Shown: positions 13,301 to 26,337, counted from the stretch's first letter. The stretch is DNA of 64,000 nt from Cylicocyclus nassatus (GCA_958299035.1 CATQJL010000001.1:82523071-82587070), one strand, 5' to 3'. The notes: generated by a model not told the origin, from the letters alone. Numbers and translations: made by a program.

Positions 13301-15524
13301 AATCTAGAGAAAATTTTTCAAAGATTACAAACGCATTTCGTATTCTTGATGGGAAAATAAGTCTGGATAATAAAAGTGTACCACAACTCCAAGTGAAGTA
13401 CGCTAAGATTGTTCTGGAATTATAGATGTGGCTTCTGGAGTTGTTCGTTCCCAATGCTCCATTAACACCGGCATGTTGGGTACTGTGGAGAAATACCACA
13501 AATTTCGAGACATTAACCTTCTTTACTTTATGCTGTAGAGAAGCGCTGAAAAACTCAACCCATCCCCAAATCTTTATTTACAAAAAGGTGAGCAATTTAA
13601 TTACAATTTGCCATCTAAGCCGGTCTCGACCTTCTTCATTGTGCTTCTGCCTGAGCAGAGAGTTTTATGAGGTTGTTCCCAAAGTATTAGGATGGAACAA
13701 AGTCCTTTACACTTACCTCGGCTGGCAATTTTCAATTCCCTTACTACCCTCATAGTGATGCTGGGCTATGTTCACACTAGTAATCGCTGCAAGCTATAGA
13801 TACAAGATTAAATCTTCAATATCCTGCAACAGCTGGCCTTCGAAAAAGTTTGCTGCATAAGTCTTCCCGAATTTGCATTTTCAACTTCAGAGTATTATAA
13901 CTTTTTATGAATTGTTGATGAAAGGCCAAGATTGGTATGGAAACATTTTGTTATTATTTGGCTGACTTTTGGCGCCAACGCCGCCTTTAGGTTGCAAGCA
14001 AAAACGTGTATGTAAAGTACGCTAGACCATCTAAACCTTCTCGGTAATGCATCTCTTTCTGGAAACGCCTTATCTGTCTTAAGAGCCCAGTTTTTGAGAA
14101 TAAGGGTGCTGAGTTGCAAACTGCTACTAAATATCCAGATGGTACAACCTTTCCATACGAACACGGATTGGCCCGTATCCGTCGATATATGATTTACCCA
14201 ATTTTTACGTTCATCTTAGGCGAGGTTTTCTGCCCCCCCCCCCCCCCCGGTCTGCCACGTATGCATATTATTAAAAATAGGTTCTGGGGAAGCATTAGAT
14301 AGAGCAAAGCAAGCTTTACAAGACAAAATTTAAGAAGTTACATCAATTTTGATCGCCAATTTCGAATACAAAAATCAAAGGGATCAAGTAAAAAGAAATC
14401 GAATTTCGTCTAATAATCATTCTATAAAAGTCCTGACTTGCATATCAGTGGCAGACCGAAGGGGAGGGGGCAGGGAATCCGCCCTCGGTCTGCCACTGAA
14501 ACAAACGCAATAACTGGACAAATTATGAGGTTATAAATCAGATATAAATCTATATCGGAAAATACGGGCCGACAGTGCTCATATGAAGAGTTTTTATCTG
14601 GACGTTTGGTGGTGGTTTGCGAATGTGGCAGAAAAAGCATGACTAATGTGATATCGTACTTAGGAAGTTTCAAAGTTTGTTATCACCGTAACTCAGATTC
14701 GGAGCAGCTTTTGCTCAAAAATTGGGCCTCAAGGCAGATAAGACGTCTCCAGAAAGAGATGCTTACCGAGAAGGTTAAGATGGTCTAGCTCATTGTTGAT
14801 CTGGCGCTCAGCACTTCAAATCGTTACGATGAGGAGGAAGGCATCAGCTGGTACTTCACATGTTGTTGGTTACGGACCCTGAAGACGGCGTTGATTCCGA
14901 AACGTCAGCCTAATAAAAATAAATTGTTTCCATACCAATCTTGACGTCTCAACAACAATTATAAGAAGTAATAAACTATAAACTTGAAAAGGCAAATTCG
15001 GCAAAATTTATGCAGCAAGCTTTTTCGAAGACCGGTTCTTGCAGGAGGCTAAAGATCTAGGCTTTTATCTATAGCTTGCAGATATTTTTAACTGCGGGAA
15101 TAGCTCAGCACCACCTTTAACAAAAGTGAGGGATTGAAGATTTTCACGGAGACGGATGTCAAAAACTATATTCCATCCAATTACTCTCGGACACCTAATA
15201 AAATTTTCTGCTTAGATAAAGTACATCTAGTATATTCACCGCTTTGAATGCGTTGTTGTTCAGGGAGAAGGTTGAGCAAGAGACATATGGCTGACAAATA
15301 GCCACTGGAATCCTAACAGGGATTTTATGTTTCATGATGAAAAGGAAAAGAGAAAACTGGTATACAGATCATTGTATGAAAGGTGGGTACGATTGTGTTT
15401 GTGATGTTTGATGATGCCGAGCCTCTTGGCTTCTTTAGAGATTTGCGGGCTCCTTGGATTAGATCTTGGTTTGGTTGGTTTGATACATTACGAAAACCAT
15501 TAAATCTTGAAAAATGTAGGACAG
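7332..15524 (+). CDS. DUF273-family glycosyltransferase-like gene; seven exons, in-frame stop in exon 6
   Basis: Seven exons join with matching phases: 7332-7523, 7571-7674, 7733-7809, 7898-8010, 13426-13587, 15264-15382 and 15439-15524, about 284 codons. Exon 1 follows TTTTTTACAG and encodes AIISVLSN and YKTAMDSMECYALQ. Exon 2 encodes ILRTNNFSWVLFVDGDIGIV, a DxD-like D-G-D. Exon 3 encodes HIIFYERFFNFEVMAG; exon 4 ADYEFRLPKNFHGRDNGALH; exon 5 LELFVPNAPLTPACWVLWRN; exon 6 LTNSHWNPNRDFMFH; exon 7 WFGWFDTLRKPLNLEKC. From memory of the family, this order matches nematode DUF273 proteins, a group of unknown function with a glycosyltransferase-like fold. Donors are good (GTGAGC, GTATAT, GTAAGC, GTGAGC, GTGGGT, GTGAGA). 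Codon 4 of exon 6 (15273-15275) is TGA where relatives have Trp (GxGWxRD), so this copy may be a pseudogene or carry a sequence error. N-terminal and final exons were not found. Confidence 0.85.
8096..8300. mobile_element. Left end of a family E mariner-type element (intron 4)
   Basis: TA precedes TTAGGTTGTTGCATAAGTTC, followed by CTGTCCGATTTGAA and ATCTTAGTTTCTG. These match the left side of the complete element at 39021-39573. No right terminus is recognisable, so this is a truncated copy within the DUF273 intron. The right boundary is approximate. Confidence 0.6.
8345..8530. repeat. AT-rich low-complexity tract
   Basis: About 185 bp made almost entirely of A and T, dominated by AATTAAA- and AATAAT-type words. 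It lies in intron 4 of the DUF273 gene. Confidence 0.8.
8570..9643. other. Possible decayed palindrome in intron 4
   Basis: CAGGGCCCGGCAC occurs on the plus strand near 8733 and on the minus strand near 9570, with weakly matching flanks, suggesting old inverted arms centred near 9150. Minus-strand open frames (8570-8953, 9404-9643) have no family signature. I place no gene here. Confidence 0.3.
9840..10745. mobile_element. Family D mariner-type element, copy in DUF273 intron 4
   Basis: The left end reads TTAGGTTGATACAAAAATAA. The right end ends CATTATTTTTGCATTAACCTAA (quoted in parts: CATTATTTTTGC, ATTAACCTAA), its inverted copy. It belongs with the element at 52719-53632 (GGTTGTTGCAAAAATAATG). 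About 906 bp with no coding capacity. A family C element starts 17 bp downstream. Confidence 0.7.
10763..11776. mobile_element. Family C mariner-type fold-back, copy in DUF273 intron 4
   Basis: TA (10761-62) precedes TTAGGTGGGTCCGAAAGTTT. The right end GAACTTTCGGGCCCACCTAA is followed by TA (11777-78). The inverted arms include GTGACTTTTTCGACGAGCGC near 10892 and its counterpart near 11630. 1014 bp. The open frames at 11586-11849 are arm sequence. Confidence 0.85.
11777..13425. other. Rest of DUF273 intron 4
   Basis: No further exon of the family could be placed here, and exon 4 to exon 5 already join in phase. A 148-codon plus-strand frame (12389-12835) starts with a hydrophobic MPFSLFL segment and is fairly Cys-rich, but I do not recognise it. 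A nested frame (12429-12662) overlaps it. A GCGTCCGGGCAGATT word near 12255 resembles the GGCAGTG-family terminus and may be a solo end. Confidence 0.35.
14229..14264. mobile_element. Solo right end of a CAGTGGCAGACC-type MITE
   Basis: A poly-C run followed by GGTCTGCCACG matches the right terminus of the hAT-type elements (GGTCTGCCACTG at 14487-14498). No left end is nearby. Confidence 0.5.
14446..14498. mobile_element. 53-bp miniature hAT-type hairpin
   Basis: CAGTGGCAGACCGA and its exact complement TCGGTCTGCCACTG flank a short G-rich loop. This looks like an internal deletion product of the CAGTGGC-type MITEs. No 8-bp duplication is visible. Confidence 0.7.
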
Positions 15525-16491
15525 GTGAGAGATTTTGGTAACAAGATTGAAGAGAAAGTGTTGAAACATACACGTTTTGCGCAAATGTCAAAGCACTCAT
15601 TGTCATTTTACTTGGAAGCAAATTTTTGGAAAACACCATTTTGCAATGTATAGCGGATACTAATTAAGAGTAAGAAAACTGAAGAATATTTTCTCTTTCT
15701 AGAGTCACGATACTGCAAGATATGTATAGTTCAATCAAATGCCAAAATTTATCTCGGCAGACTTCTATGTTCCTCAAAACCGTCTGCGTGTGGTCCAAGC
15801 AGCGCATCCTTTGCGATACACCTTGTTTTTGGGGCTTCATTTAGTGACTGAAATGTACAGGAAAGGTCTTTTTGAAAAATGCTTGCACAGCGCACTTACG
15901 ACATTAAACGATAGTTTCGAAGATCCTCTTTTTCGTTTACGAAGGACGGTTTTGCACATCAATTGTTAGGGATCTGTTTTTCTCGAAAAAATCTCATTCA
16001 GACGTAGTCCTCCGTCTCGCAGAAGTTCCACGAAAAGACGGCCTAACCCTAGAGCCTTGCACGTTTTCATGGTTTGGTCCGCAGCACAGTTCAGCAGACA
16101 GGACCCGTGCTAGTACCTTTTTAGTGAACAACGGACATCGGTAGGAGTGTTGATGGACGGAAGAGGTTGCTACAGAAATCCTTCACACTCCATCATTCTG
16201 GAAGAAGTCGAGTCCCGTCTTTGTTAATTGACTCCGCCCTTGTTACTTGATATTCACAGGTCCTCTCAAAAGCTCAGCTTCCTTCGGCTCTTACATATCT
16301 TGGCACGCTTGCATCCTGAATCCTCCTAAAAAGTGTTTTGCAACTAGCTTGGCTGTCGTCGCTCGAGATGGGTTGCGTGCGGATCATGGCGCAAAGTCGT
16401 CATAAACGACTTTTTTCCTTTTTGCGACATTATAATGAACTTCGGTGGTGAAAGATGTGAACTTCTACGCGTGAGCCGTTCAAATGGCGAA
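15525..16491. other. Unassigned DNA after the last DUF273 exon found
   Basis: The 3' end of the DUF273 gene should lie here or further on. A good acceptor (CTCTTTCTAG, ending 15702) is followed in the required phase by open sequence, but the peptide does not resemble the family. A 76-codon plus frame (15739-15969) is unrecognised. Confidence 0.35.
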
Positions 16492-16872
16492 GCCTACTCA
16501 GACAATCGACCGGACCCCTCCGCCGGACAATCGGAATCTGCCATAGTCGCGCCGGACCCAGTTGACCAATGAGAGCGGGGCAAATGGGCGGTCCCTTCCT
16601 GTAAGTCGCGGTGACATCACTGGCAGGCAAATGGGACGCTTCTCCGGCCCTGTTGCAAAGGTACGCCATTTCTGCTCCGGAGGTACGCCAGATTTGGCAG
16701 AGAAGCGCCGCAGAAAACCGGAGGGTTCCGGAGCACAAATGGGAGGTCTCCGGAGCAGAAAATGGGAGGTATCCGGAGCAGAAAATGGGAGGGCTCCGGA
16801 GCAGAAATGGGAGGTCTCCGGAGCAGAAATGGGAGGGCCCCGGAGCACAAATGGGAGGGCTCCGGAGTAGGC
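16492..16872. mobile_element. Minisatellite-bearing MITE (GCCTACTC ends)
   Basis: The ends are GCCTACTC and GAGTAGGC. The left part (CCTACTCAGACA, then GGACCCCTCCGCC) reappears inverted at 21100-21130. The right half is the tandem array described separately. Frames on all strands are open because the repeat unit lacks stops; they are not genes. Confidence 0.65.
16730..16867. repeat. 22-23-bp minisatellite, six copies
   Basis: The unit is GGAGCAGAAAATGGGAGG followed by TCTCC or a variant. Units join through CTCCGGAG, an 8-bp palindrome, so every junction is self-complementary. A second array with the same unit is at 20884-21042. Confidence 0.9.
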
Positions 16873-19723
<2,851 letters not shown>

Positions 19724-19939
19724 CAGTCGAGTAGATTTAGTGGTAAATATAGTGTGCTTGCACAAAAGGTGAAATGCGGTGAAATTGGCGCGTGAAGAAA
19801 TAGTTTCGACTGTGACGTCGGCCAATTGCGCGCGCAAGATACCCGCGGTACTGACGTGGCTACTTGTTCACGCGCAAATTTCACCGCATTTCACCTTCTG
19901 TGCAAGCACACTATATTTACCGCTAAATCCACTCGACTG
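19724..19939. mobile_element. Tc1-type palindromic MITE, TA-flanked
   Basis: CAGTCGAGT...ACTCGACTG termini are flanked by TA on both sides (19722-23, 19940-41). The arms are about 80 bp and nearly identical (GTGTGCTTGCACA, GGTGAAATGCGGTGAAATT). 216 bp. CAGT ends with a TA duplication are typical of Tc1-group elements. Confidence 0.87.
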
Positions 19940-19941
19940 TA

Positions 19942-20883
19942 CTTTACGGCCATCGCTCGTTATTGTTCTCATATACTGTGATTCTATTGCGGATTCTGCG
20001 AGTTTTGTGTACTTCAGGTATTTAATTTTCTATACTCTTTACCACAACTCTTCAAGCTTGTGCCATGTCCCCGACATCGCTTACCGAAGTTTAATCCGGA
20101 AACGAATAAGGCATGTTTAATCTCCACATTCTGTCCTTGTATCCACTTGTTGGTGTTTAGGTTGGCATGAGTATGGCTGAGTTCAAAGAATCGGATCTCA
20201 GATTTCTCGGAAATTTTACTCTCAAACTGTTCTCCGCGTTTGGTCTACTTCACAGCAGAAGTTTTGATAGAGATGGGACGAGGCAAGTGCTCGTTATTTT
20301 TTATTCAAGAGATGTTCGACTTTCTCTCTAAATAGAGTTGTGTTCAAATATACTCACACGTGTGGGATCTAATGCTAAATCATGCAAAAAGTTTGTGTTC
20401 CATCTTTTTCGCAAAAAACTACTCGAAGTTTGCATTTGAAATGATGGCAAACCTGCAATCAAAATTGTCGATATGTGCTTTTGCTATCTCGTGTTCAACG
20501 GTTTGGGTCTTCTTTCCTGCATAAAGTTCTTCTTATTAGCAATACTACTAAAGTCTTATGTTATGTCTTGTGTCTGTTGTTACGGCCATAGGTTGCCGGC
20601 AACTGTTGTTGGTGTTGTCCGTTTTCTAGCCGCTAAGTTTTGTTTTGCAATTTGCAGGAGATTGTTTGTAGTTAATTTGAAATAAATGCCTTGTTTCTTC
20701 ATTCTTCTATCTTCTATCCACAAACGCTAGGAGTGAGAGGGAGGGGGTAAAGAACGGGGTTGAGGGTCGCGCTGAACTCTTACCCGGGGGGGGGGTCGTA
20801 TTCGGCTAATTTGGGTGGGTTTAGGGACAAAATTGGGGTTTAGAGCTTTTAGGGCTAATTACAGTATGCCGCGGCAGACTTGC
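19942..20883. other. Unassigned DNA
   Basis: No recognisable gene. A G-run occurs near 20784-20794. A hydrophobic plus-strand frame (20473-20685) lacks any family signature. Confidence 0.35.
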
Positions 20884-21130
20884 GGAGCAGAAAATGGCAG
20901 GGCTCCGGAGCAGAAAATGGGAGGTCTCCGGAGCAGAAAATGGGAGGTCTCCGGAGCAGAAAATGGGAGGTATCCGGAGCAGAAAATGGGAGGTTTCCGG
21001 GGCAGAAATGGGAGGTCTCCGGAGCAGAAATGGGAGGGCTCCGGCGGACGAGTGGCAGACCCACCGCTAGGGAAACCCCGCGGCGCTGCCATTTCTCCGG
21101 CGGAGGGGTCCTATCCGCTGTCTGAGTAGG
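20884..21130. mobile_element. Second minisatellite-bearing element, inverted relative to 16492
   Basis: Seven copies of the GGAGCAGAAAATGGGAGG unit (20884-21042) are followed by sequence ending GGACCCCTCCGCC (complement) and GTCTGAGTAGG at 21120-21130. This is the inverted counterpart of the left end of 16492-16872. The opposite terminus is not recognisable. Confidence 0.65.
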
Positions 21131-21265
21131 TCTACAGGAGTTGTTTCTTTATGAAGATAGAATCCCATGCAGAAGTATCGCAGCGGAGAGAAGCCCACCG
21201 AGATGAATATCGTTTTTGTTCAAGAGCCCATATTCGTATTTCTCAATCCCAAAATCTTCCTCCAG

Positions 21266-22049
21266 CTCAGGGATTCGCGCCGTGCGGGCGGTCCTCATTA
21301 AAGCCCCTCCGCCTGAGCGCACTGCATAGTTTTTGATGTACCATGCGTGCGGTCAACAATAAAAATGTCGTGCAAGCGGAAGACAGTCTACCCGTTCGAT
21401 CGGCACGCAATAAAATCGACCGTGCAAGCGGCAGGCAATGCGTCCGCACGATCGGCCAGCAATCACTTGATCGTACAAGCGGCAGGCAGTCTCGCCGCGC
21501 AATCGGTACGCAATAAAATCGACCGTGCAAGCGGCAGGCAATGTGTCCGTTCGATCGGGCGGCAAACATTTGCCCGTGCAAGCGGCCAACAGTGACCTCT
21601 ACCTTCGGCTCATTATTTTCACACACTATGAGCGTAAACGGTACCTGCATGAGATACGACGCAGCGTTTGGGGCTGGCTAAGCGTCGACTATCGTGTTAT
21701 CAACATTTCCCTTCACCGCAAAGCTGGAATGAACCTGTGTAAGGCTACAGTTATCAAGAGTGATGGTGTGGGCTCCATGGAAAGTTTGGGTAGTGCGGCA
21801 GGCATTGGTCCGTGTTCTCAGGATGTGAAAATGCTTAACATACCTAAGAAGAATGGTTAAAATACCCCATATAAACCTACTCCAGCAGCAAGCGAACGGC
21901 CGATCTTCCCCGCAAAGCGGCGAGCATTAGAAACCGTGCGGGCGCCCCACGTTAACCGTGCTAACGGCCCTTGACGACCGTACAATCGCACACACCAACG
22001 AGCGATTGTAAGTTCGTCGCTGGCCGCCCGCACGGTGCGAGTCCCTGAG
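21266..22049. mobile_element. 784-bp TIR element carrying a 51-52-bp tandem array
   Basis: The left end CTCAGGGATTCGCGCCGTGC continues GGGCGG. The right end is its near-perfect inverted copy, ending GAGTCCCTGAG. The element is noticeably GC-rich against its surroundings. No clear target duplication was found, so the superfamily is open; CAGGGA-type ends would fit hAT. Confidence 0.7.
21368..21590. repeat. 51-52-bp tandem array, 4.4 copies, with 26-bp half units
   Basis: CGTGCAAGCGGCAGGCA-type words start near 21368, 21421, 21472, 21524 and 21575. Half-way through each unit a related word (CGATCGGCACGCAAT type) recurs, so the unit is itself a diverged dimer. Units 1 and 3 share AATAAAATCGAC, showing a two-unit higher-order period. 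Both strands stay open across it. Confidence 0.85.
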
Positions 22050-23799
22050 AGTGACATCATGATTTTTTGCATCCCAGGGCCCCAACATTCAACTGTCGCC
22101 GTCTTTATGCCTCGTCTCCTATAAAGCGATGACGTGATACCTAATGTGCTCTGCAGCGTTAAGATGAGTGTGGAGGTGGCGTTTGTGGAAACTGTTCTAA
22201 TGTTGTATGTATGAGATACCTTTCCGCACTTGTCGTTCTTGTCCAATCCAGAAGGGGCCCTAAGTTACCTGGGTCCGTTAAACCTAGAGATATGTTGTAT
22301 AAAAGAGAGGACATTTTCCACTGAAGGGCATGCTGTCGAAGCAAAACACGGGCGCGCAAGCGCGGTCGAACCCTTCGATGATTGTCGACGACGCGCACTG
22401 CTACTGCGCTTTCAGAGTTCCTTTGATGTGGAGAACCAAGCAAAGCAAAGATGCGACAGACAGAGTAGTGGCATGCCTCAGGGTAAATCGACATGCAAGC
22501 TTCGATGTCTGTTACCATGCGCTTGTAACAATTGCAGATGTGTGCATTGCCCTCACCGTGACCGCAACGAAGGCGCATACTGATGGCATTTACGTAAGCA
22601 TTGCTGATGGCGCAGCGCTTTGGACATTGTAACGGTAAAGGGAGACACATCGGTCTAACGGTGACAGGTACGAGAATCGTGTGGGCTTTGTTTTGTGGGC
22701 TGCTAGCTAGTTGGTTTTTGCGCAAATGAAGAAGTTTCTGAATTTATTGGTAAGAAGGGAAAAATAACACTGTAGAACATAGAATAATAAAAGCACGTGA
22801 GCAAAATTAGGATACCCCAAAAAATCACTAGTTTTATTAATGCGGTTATAAGCTGCTTTAATAGCAATCACGGCAAACGGTGCCTTCTCTCAAAAACAAA
22901 GGGAGACGATTGATGCACAGCTAAAAGCAGCACATAGAATATAAACATAGAATGTAGGCGGTGAAAATGTTACAGTAAACAAGAGATTTTCGAAGCGCGA
23001 AGTAAATTTGCTGTGAGCAAATGGATAACAATGGGAGAATGAAAAAAATAGGCAAGTCATAAGAAAATACGCCTAAAGAAATCCACAACATTCTGTATTT
23101 GAAAAAACTCACATTTTGCAAATTGTAGAGCGTAGTACACCAGTAATGCGAAGAAAATAGATTAAGCTCAGCGCTTTGACATTTGAGGCGCTTATCGCTG
23201 TTAATATTGATTGCATTTGGCGTGCGTTAAACCTAATGACCTTATAACCGTGTGCCTACGGTCCCTGTGCATACGAACTCGGAGTACTCGACCCCCAGTC
23301 GGGCACCTTCCTGCGTTCTCCATTGTGGCCGCACTATTTTTCTTTCTGCCCAGCAAGTGACGACGTCATGACGTGGTTGTTCTAAGCGCACGAGGACGAG
23401 CACATGCTACAGCACGACGTCCATCGATTTCACCCGGCGACCGTGATAGATAGCCGCGTGCATAAGTGCGATAGTGTGAGAATTTGCTCACCCCTCTTTG
23501 ACCCTGAACCGGGACCAAGGTGACCCCTCCACCAAAAGCCGAGAAGAAATCACAGTGGGGTAAGGCTAGACGTGAGGTAAGGCTAAGCAAAGGAGATATT
23601 TGTACGGGAATTGTTTGTGTATCGGAAAGAAGGAAGAAGATTTATAGGGATTCACGAATTTCCAGAAGGAAAGAAGTGGTAGTTGCACAGCAACGTCAGC
23701 GAGGAAAGTTCCGTGGAACGACGTTTCACTCTGGTTTCAGGGAATAAATAGTTTGAGAGTCCGCTCATAGAACTACTTAGTGAAAGGTGTGCCTAGTAA
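22050..23799. other. Unassigned DNA with GC-rich open frames
   Basis: A 188-codon minus-strand frame (22159-22725) overlaps 117- and 100-codon plus-strand frames in the same GC-rich segment. None has a motif I recognise, and overlapping long frames on both strands are expected from GC content alone. No inverted repeat was found from 22730 to 23790. Confidence 0.35.
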
Positions 23800-24185
23800 T
23801 TTCTGGACACTTACGAGTTTTCAACATAAAAAACTCATGACTTTTGTAGATGAACATCTTGTATGTCGAGATAAACACCTTTGGAACCGTCTCTTCCTCC
23901 GCTTTCAGAAAATATATACTTTGCCTGGGGTCCGTTGAAAAAAGTGCGGTGAAGGGTGGGTGAGACTTTTATATTGGGAGTGCTCAAGTAGACGTCTTTT
24001 CACAATGGTAAAAAAGCCACCACCCGGCACTTTTTTCATAGAACCCCAGGCAAAGTTTATATTTTCTGAAAGCGGAGGGCAAGGCGGTTCCAAAGGTGAC
24101 CATCTCCATGTAGGACCTGTTCACCTACAAAAGTTATGAATTTTTTTATGCTAAAAACTCGAAAGTATCCGGAAATCACAACCCA
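23800..24185. repeat. Long palindrome P (decayed fold-back)
   Basis: CTTTCAGAAAATATATACTT, GCCTGGGGTCC and GAAAAAAGTGC at 23903-23955 are matched in inverted order at 24020-24072. The arms continue outward through CTTTTGTAGATGAACA (23843) and its counterpart near 24130. A partial direct copy of the right arm lies at 26338-26480, beyond the inserted A and B elements. Confidence 0.75.
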
Positions 24186-24226
24186 GCTATTGACTAGCAC
24201 TTTTTCTAAAGACTCCAGGCAAACTA

Positions 24227-24934
24227 TTAGGTTGGCACTAAAGTTCTGTCGCACCACTTTCAAAAATTCATAACTTCTGATTTTAACTGATTTGACTGCC
24301 TTTATTTTCATATGAAAGAGTAAGTCGTGCTCTTTATAATGACTTCTTAGCTGCCTACTAACGGTCATCTGTTGCATAGATAGGAGCGATAGAAGAAAAT
24401 TAGTCAAAATTCGAATTTTCTGTGTAGGGTCATAAAAAATCGGAAACTTGCAAAAGAAATCGGAGCAATTGGTATTGTAGGTTCTTTCACCAGCTCTTTC
24501 TGACAGTGCAGAGTTTGCGCTGACTGAGCGTCTCTATGAAAAGTTATGATTTCCCTGAAAAATACCAAAATAAATCAAATTCGCCCTTTTGTAATGCTTG
24601 CCCAAAAATCATAACTTTTCATAGAGACGCTCAATCGGCGCAAACTTTGCACAGTTAGAAAAAGCGAGTAATAGAATTTATAATACTAACTGCTCGGATT
24701 TTTACTGCAAGTTTCAGATTTTTTATGATCCTACACAGAAAATTCGAATTTTGACTAATTTTCTTCTACCGCTCCTATCTATGCAATAGATGATCACTAG
24801 TAAGCAGCTAAGATGTCTTTATAAAGAGGATGACTTGCTCTTTCATACAGAAATAAAAGCAGCCAAAGCGGTTGGAAAAATCAGAAGTTATGAATCTTTG
24901 AAAATGGTGCGACAGAACTTTCGTGCCAACCTAA
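24227..24934. mobile_element. Family A mariner-type fold-back, complete copy
   Basis: TA precedes TTAGGTTGGCACTAAAGTTC; the right end GAACTTTCGTGCCAACCTAA is followed by TA (24935-36). The arms are about 330 bp, centred near 24580. 708 bp. The 116-codon minus frame at 24057-24407 is arm sequence. Confidence 0.88.
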
Positions 24935-24938
24935 TATA

Positions 24939-26333
24939 AAGTGCGGTTCATAATTATACGAACACCCCAAATTTTGAAAGTTTTCGGACTTTTTGGAAGA
25001 AACTCAAAAAGCCGTTGGTACCACGTGATAGAACACAGCCGGAAACGGTATATGTTCTATAAGAATGGAAATGGATGTCAATCTTAGGAGCGTTTTTGCG
25101 CCTAATGCGAATTTTTAGCGGTTCATAATTATACGAACACCTCAAACAATGGTCCATTTTTCATTCAAGATTGCAGTCATTTGAGTCCAAATTTTTTGTA
25201 GAGTTACAGTAATAAAGTCTGACATATCTGCTACACATTGAACCCAGTGCAGCTCAAAAAGAGGAGGCTACTTTTTTTCAGATGGCTTTAAATGCTTTTG
25301 GAGTGATTGCGCTGCAAAAACATACGTTCTTCTGTGGTTTCCGCACTCTAATTAGCTTGTATCAAAGCTATGAGATGAAGTAAGTTCTTTCGATACATAT
25401 TTTGTCTGACGCTTGGAAAATCTATGTGTTTTCGTGCCGTTTTCCAACCAAGTTTCAACCTTGCCCTAGAGTTAGCACAATTTCGAGCCTCAAAACTCAG
25501 CTTCTCTCTCGCACAAACATTTGATATGAAGCAGCTGCATTCTTTGTATGATGATGTAACCGTGTCAACGTTTTCGCGTTTTTTGTAGAGCTAATCTTGA
25601 GGCTATGAAGCAACAAACCAAATAAAGTTGTGATTGCAATAGTAAAAACAGTGGTTTTGGTGAAATGACGTCTGCGTGGCCAAAACAAACGCTCAACGCT
25701 GCTGATTTTTTCTGACCAAATACATAGTCTTGTGAACTTCTACATACTGTTTGCTTACTTCATTGTACGGCTTCCGAAACTGAGTTTTGAGGCTCGAAAT
25801 CGTGCTAACTCTGTGGTAAGGTTGGAACTTGGCTTAAAAACGGCACCAAAACACAAAGATTTTCCAAGCTTCAATAAAATATCTATCGAAAAAGTTTATT
25901 TTATCCCATACCCTTAGTAGAAGCTGATTAGAGTGCGTGAACCACGAAGAACGGACGTTTTTGGGGCGCAATCACTCCAAAAGCATTTAGAGCCTTCTGA
26001 AGAAAGTAACGGTCCTCTTTTTGAACTGCACTGGATTCAGTGTGTAGCAGATATGTCAGACTTTGTAACTTTACAAAAAATTTGGACTAAAATGACTGCA
26101 ATCTTGAATGAAAAATGGACCTTTGTTTGAGGTGTTCGTATAATTATGAACCGCTAAAAATTCGCATTAGGCGCAAAAACACTCCTAAGATTGATATCCA
26201 TTTCCATTCTTATGGATCACATACCGTTTTCGGCTGTGTCCTATCACGTGGTACCAGCGGCTTTTTGGGTTCCTTCGAAAAAGTCCGGAAACTTTCAAAA
26301 TTTAGGGTGTTCGTATAATTATGAACCGCACTT
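24939..26333. mobile_element. Family B giant fold-back (about 1.4 kb), copy 1
   Basis: The termini are AAGTGCGGTTCATAATTATA and its complement, flanked by TA. The two arms are inverted copies over almost their whole length (about 650-690 bp each) with a short unmatched centre near 25650. Each arm has an open frame of about 65 codons starting near the terminus (24954-25157 minus, 26115-26318 plus). The second copy is 57236-58615. Confidence 0.88.
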
Positions 26334-26337
26334 TATA

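Larger units (their letters stand above)
13668..15198. mobile_element. Family H long-arm mariner-type fold-back in DUF273 intron 5
   Basis: The left end follows TA (13666-67) and reads TGAGGTTGTTCCCAAAGTAT. The right end ends with the complement of TTAGGTGTCCGAGAGTAAT, followed by TA. The arms match inward for about 500 bp: the GCAAGCTATAG block (13790 and 15090), CAAGATTGGTATGGAAACA (13928 and 14940), and GCATCTCTTTCTGGA (14048 and 14765). It lies entirely between exons 5 and 6. Younger hAT-type relics sit in its centre. 1531 bp; no transposase frame. Confidence 0.82.

Noticed and set aside
13668..13790. Possible last DUF273 exon after an AG at 13691 (GWNKVLYTYLGW)
   Set aside because: The sequence is the left arm of the family H element with an inverted copy near 15100-15198; the true continuation in phase is at 15264.
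21267..21650. 127-codon minus frame and 82-111-codon plus frames
   Set aside because: They follow the 51-52-bp tandem array; the peptide periodicity equals the DNA repeat, with no domain.
22159..22725. 188-codon minus-strand frame, one of the longest in the window
   Set aside because: No motif, no splice context, and overlapping plus frames are equally open; GC-rich composition explains it. Not called as a gene.
24057..24407. 116-codon minus frame as a gene
   Set aside because: It is the left arm of the family A element, with matching sequence in the inverted right arm and in other copies.
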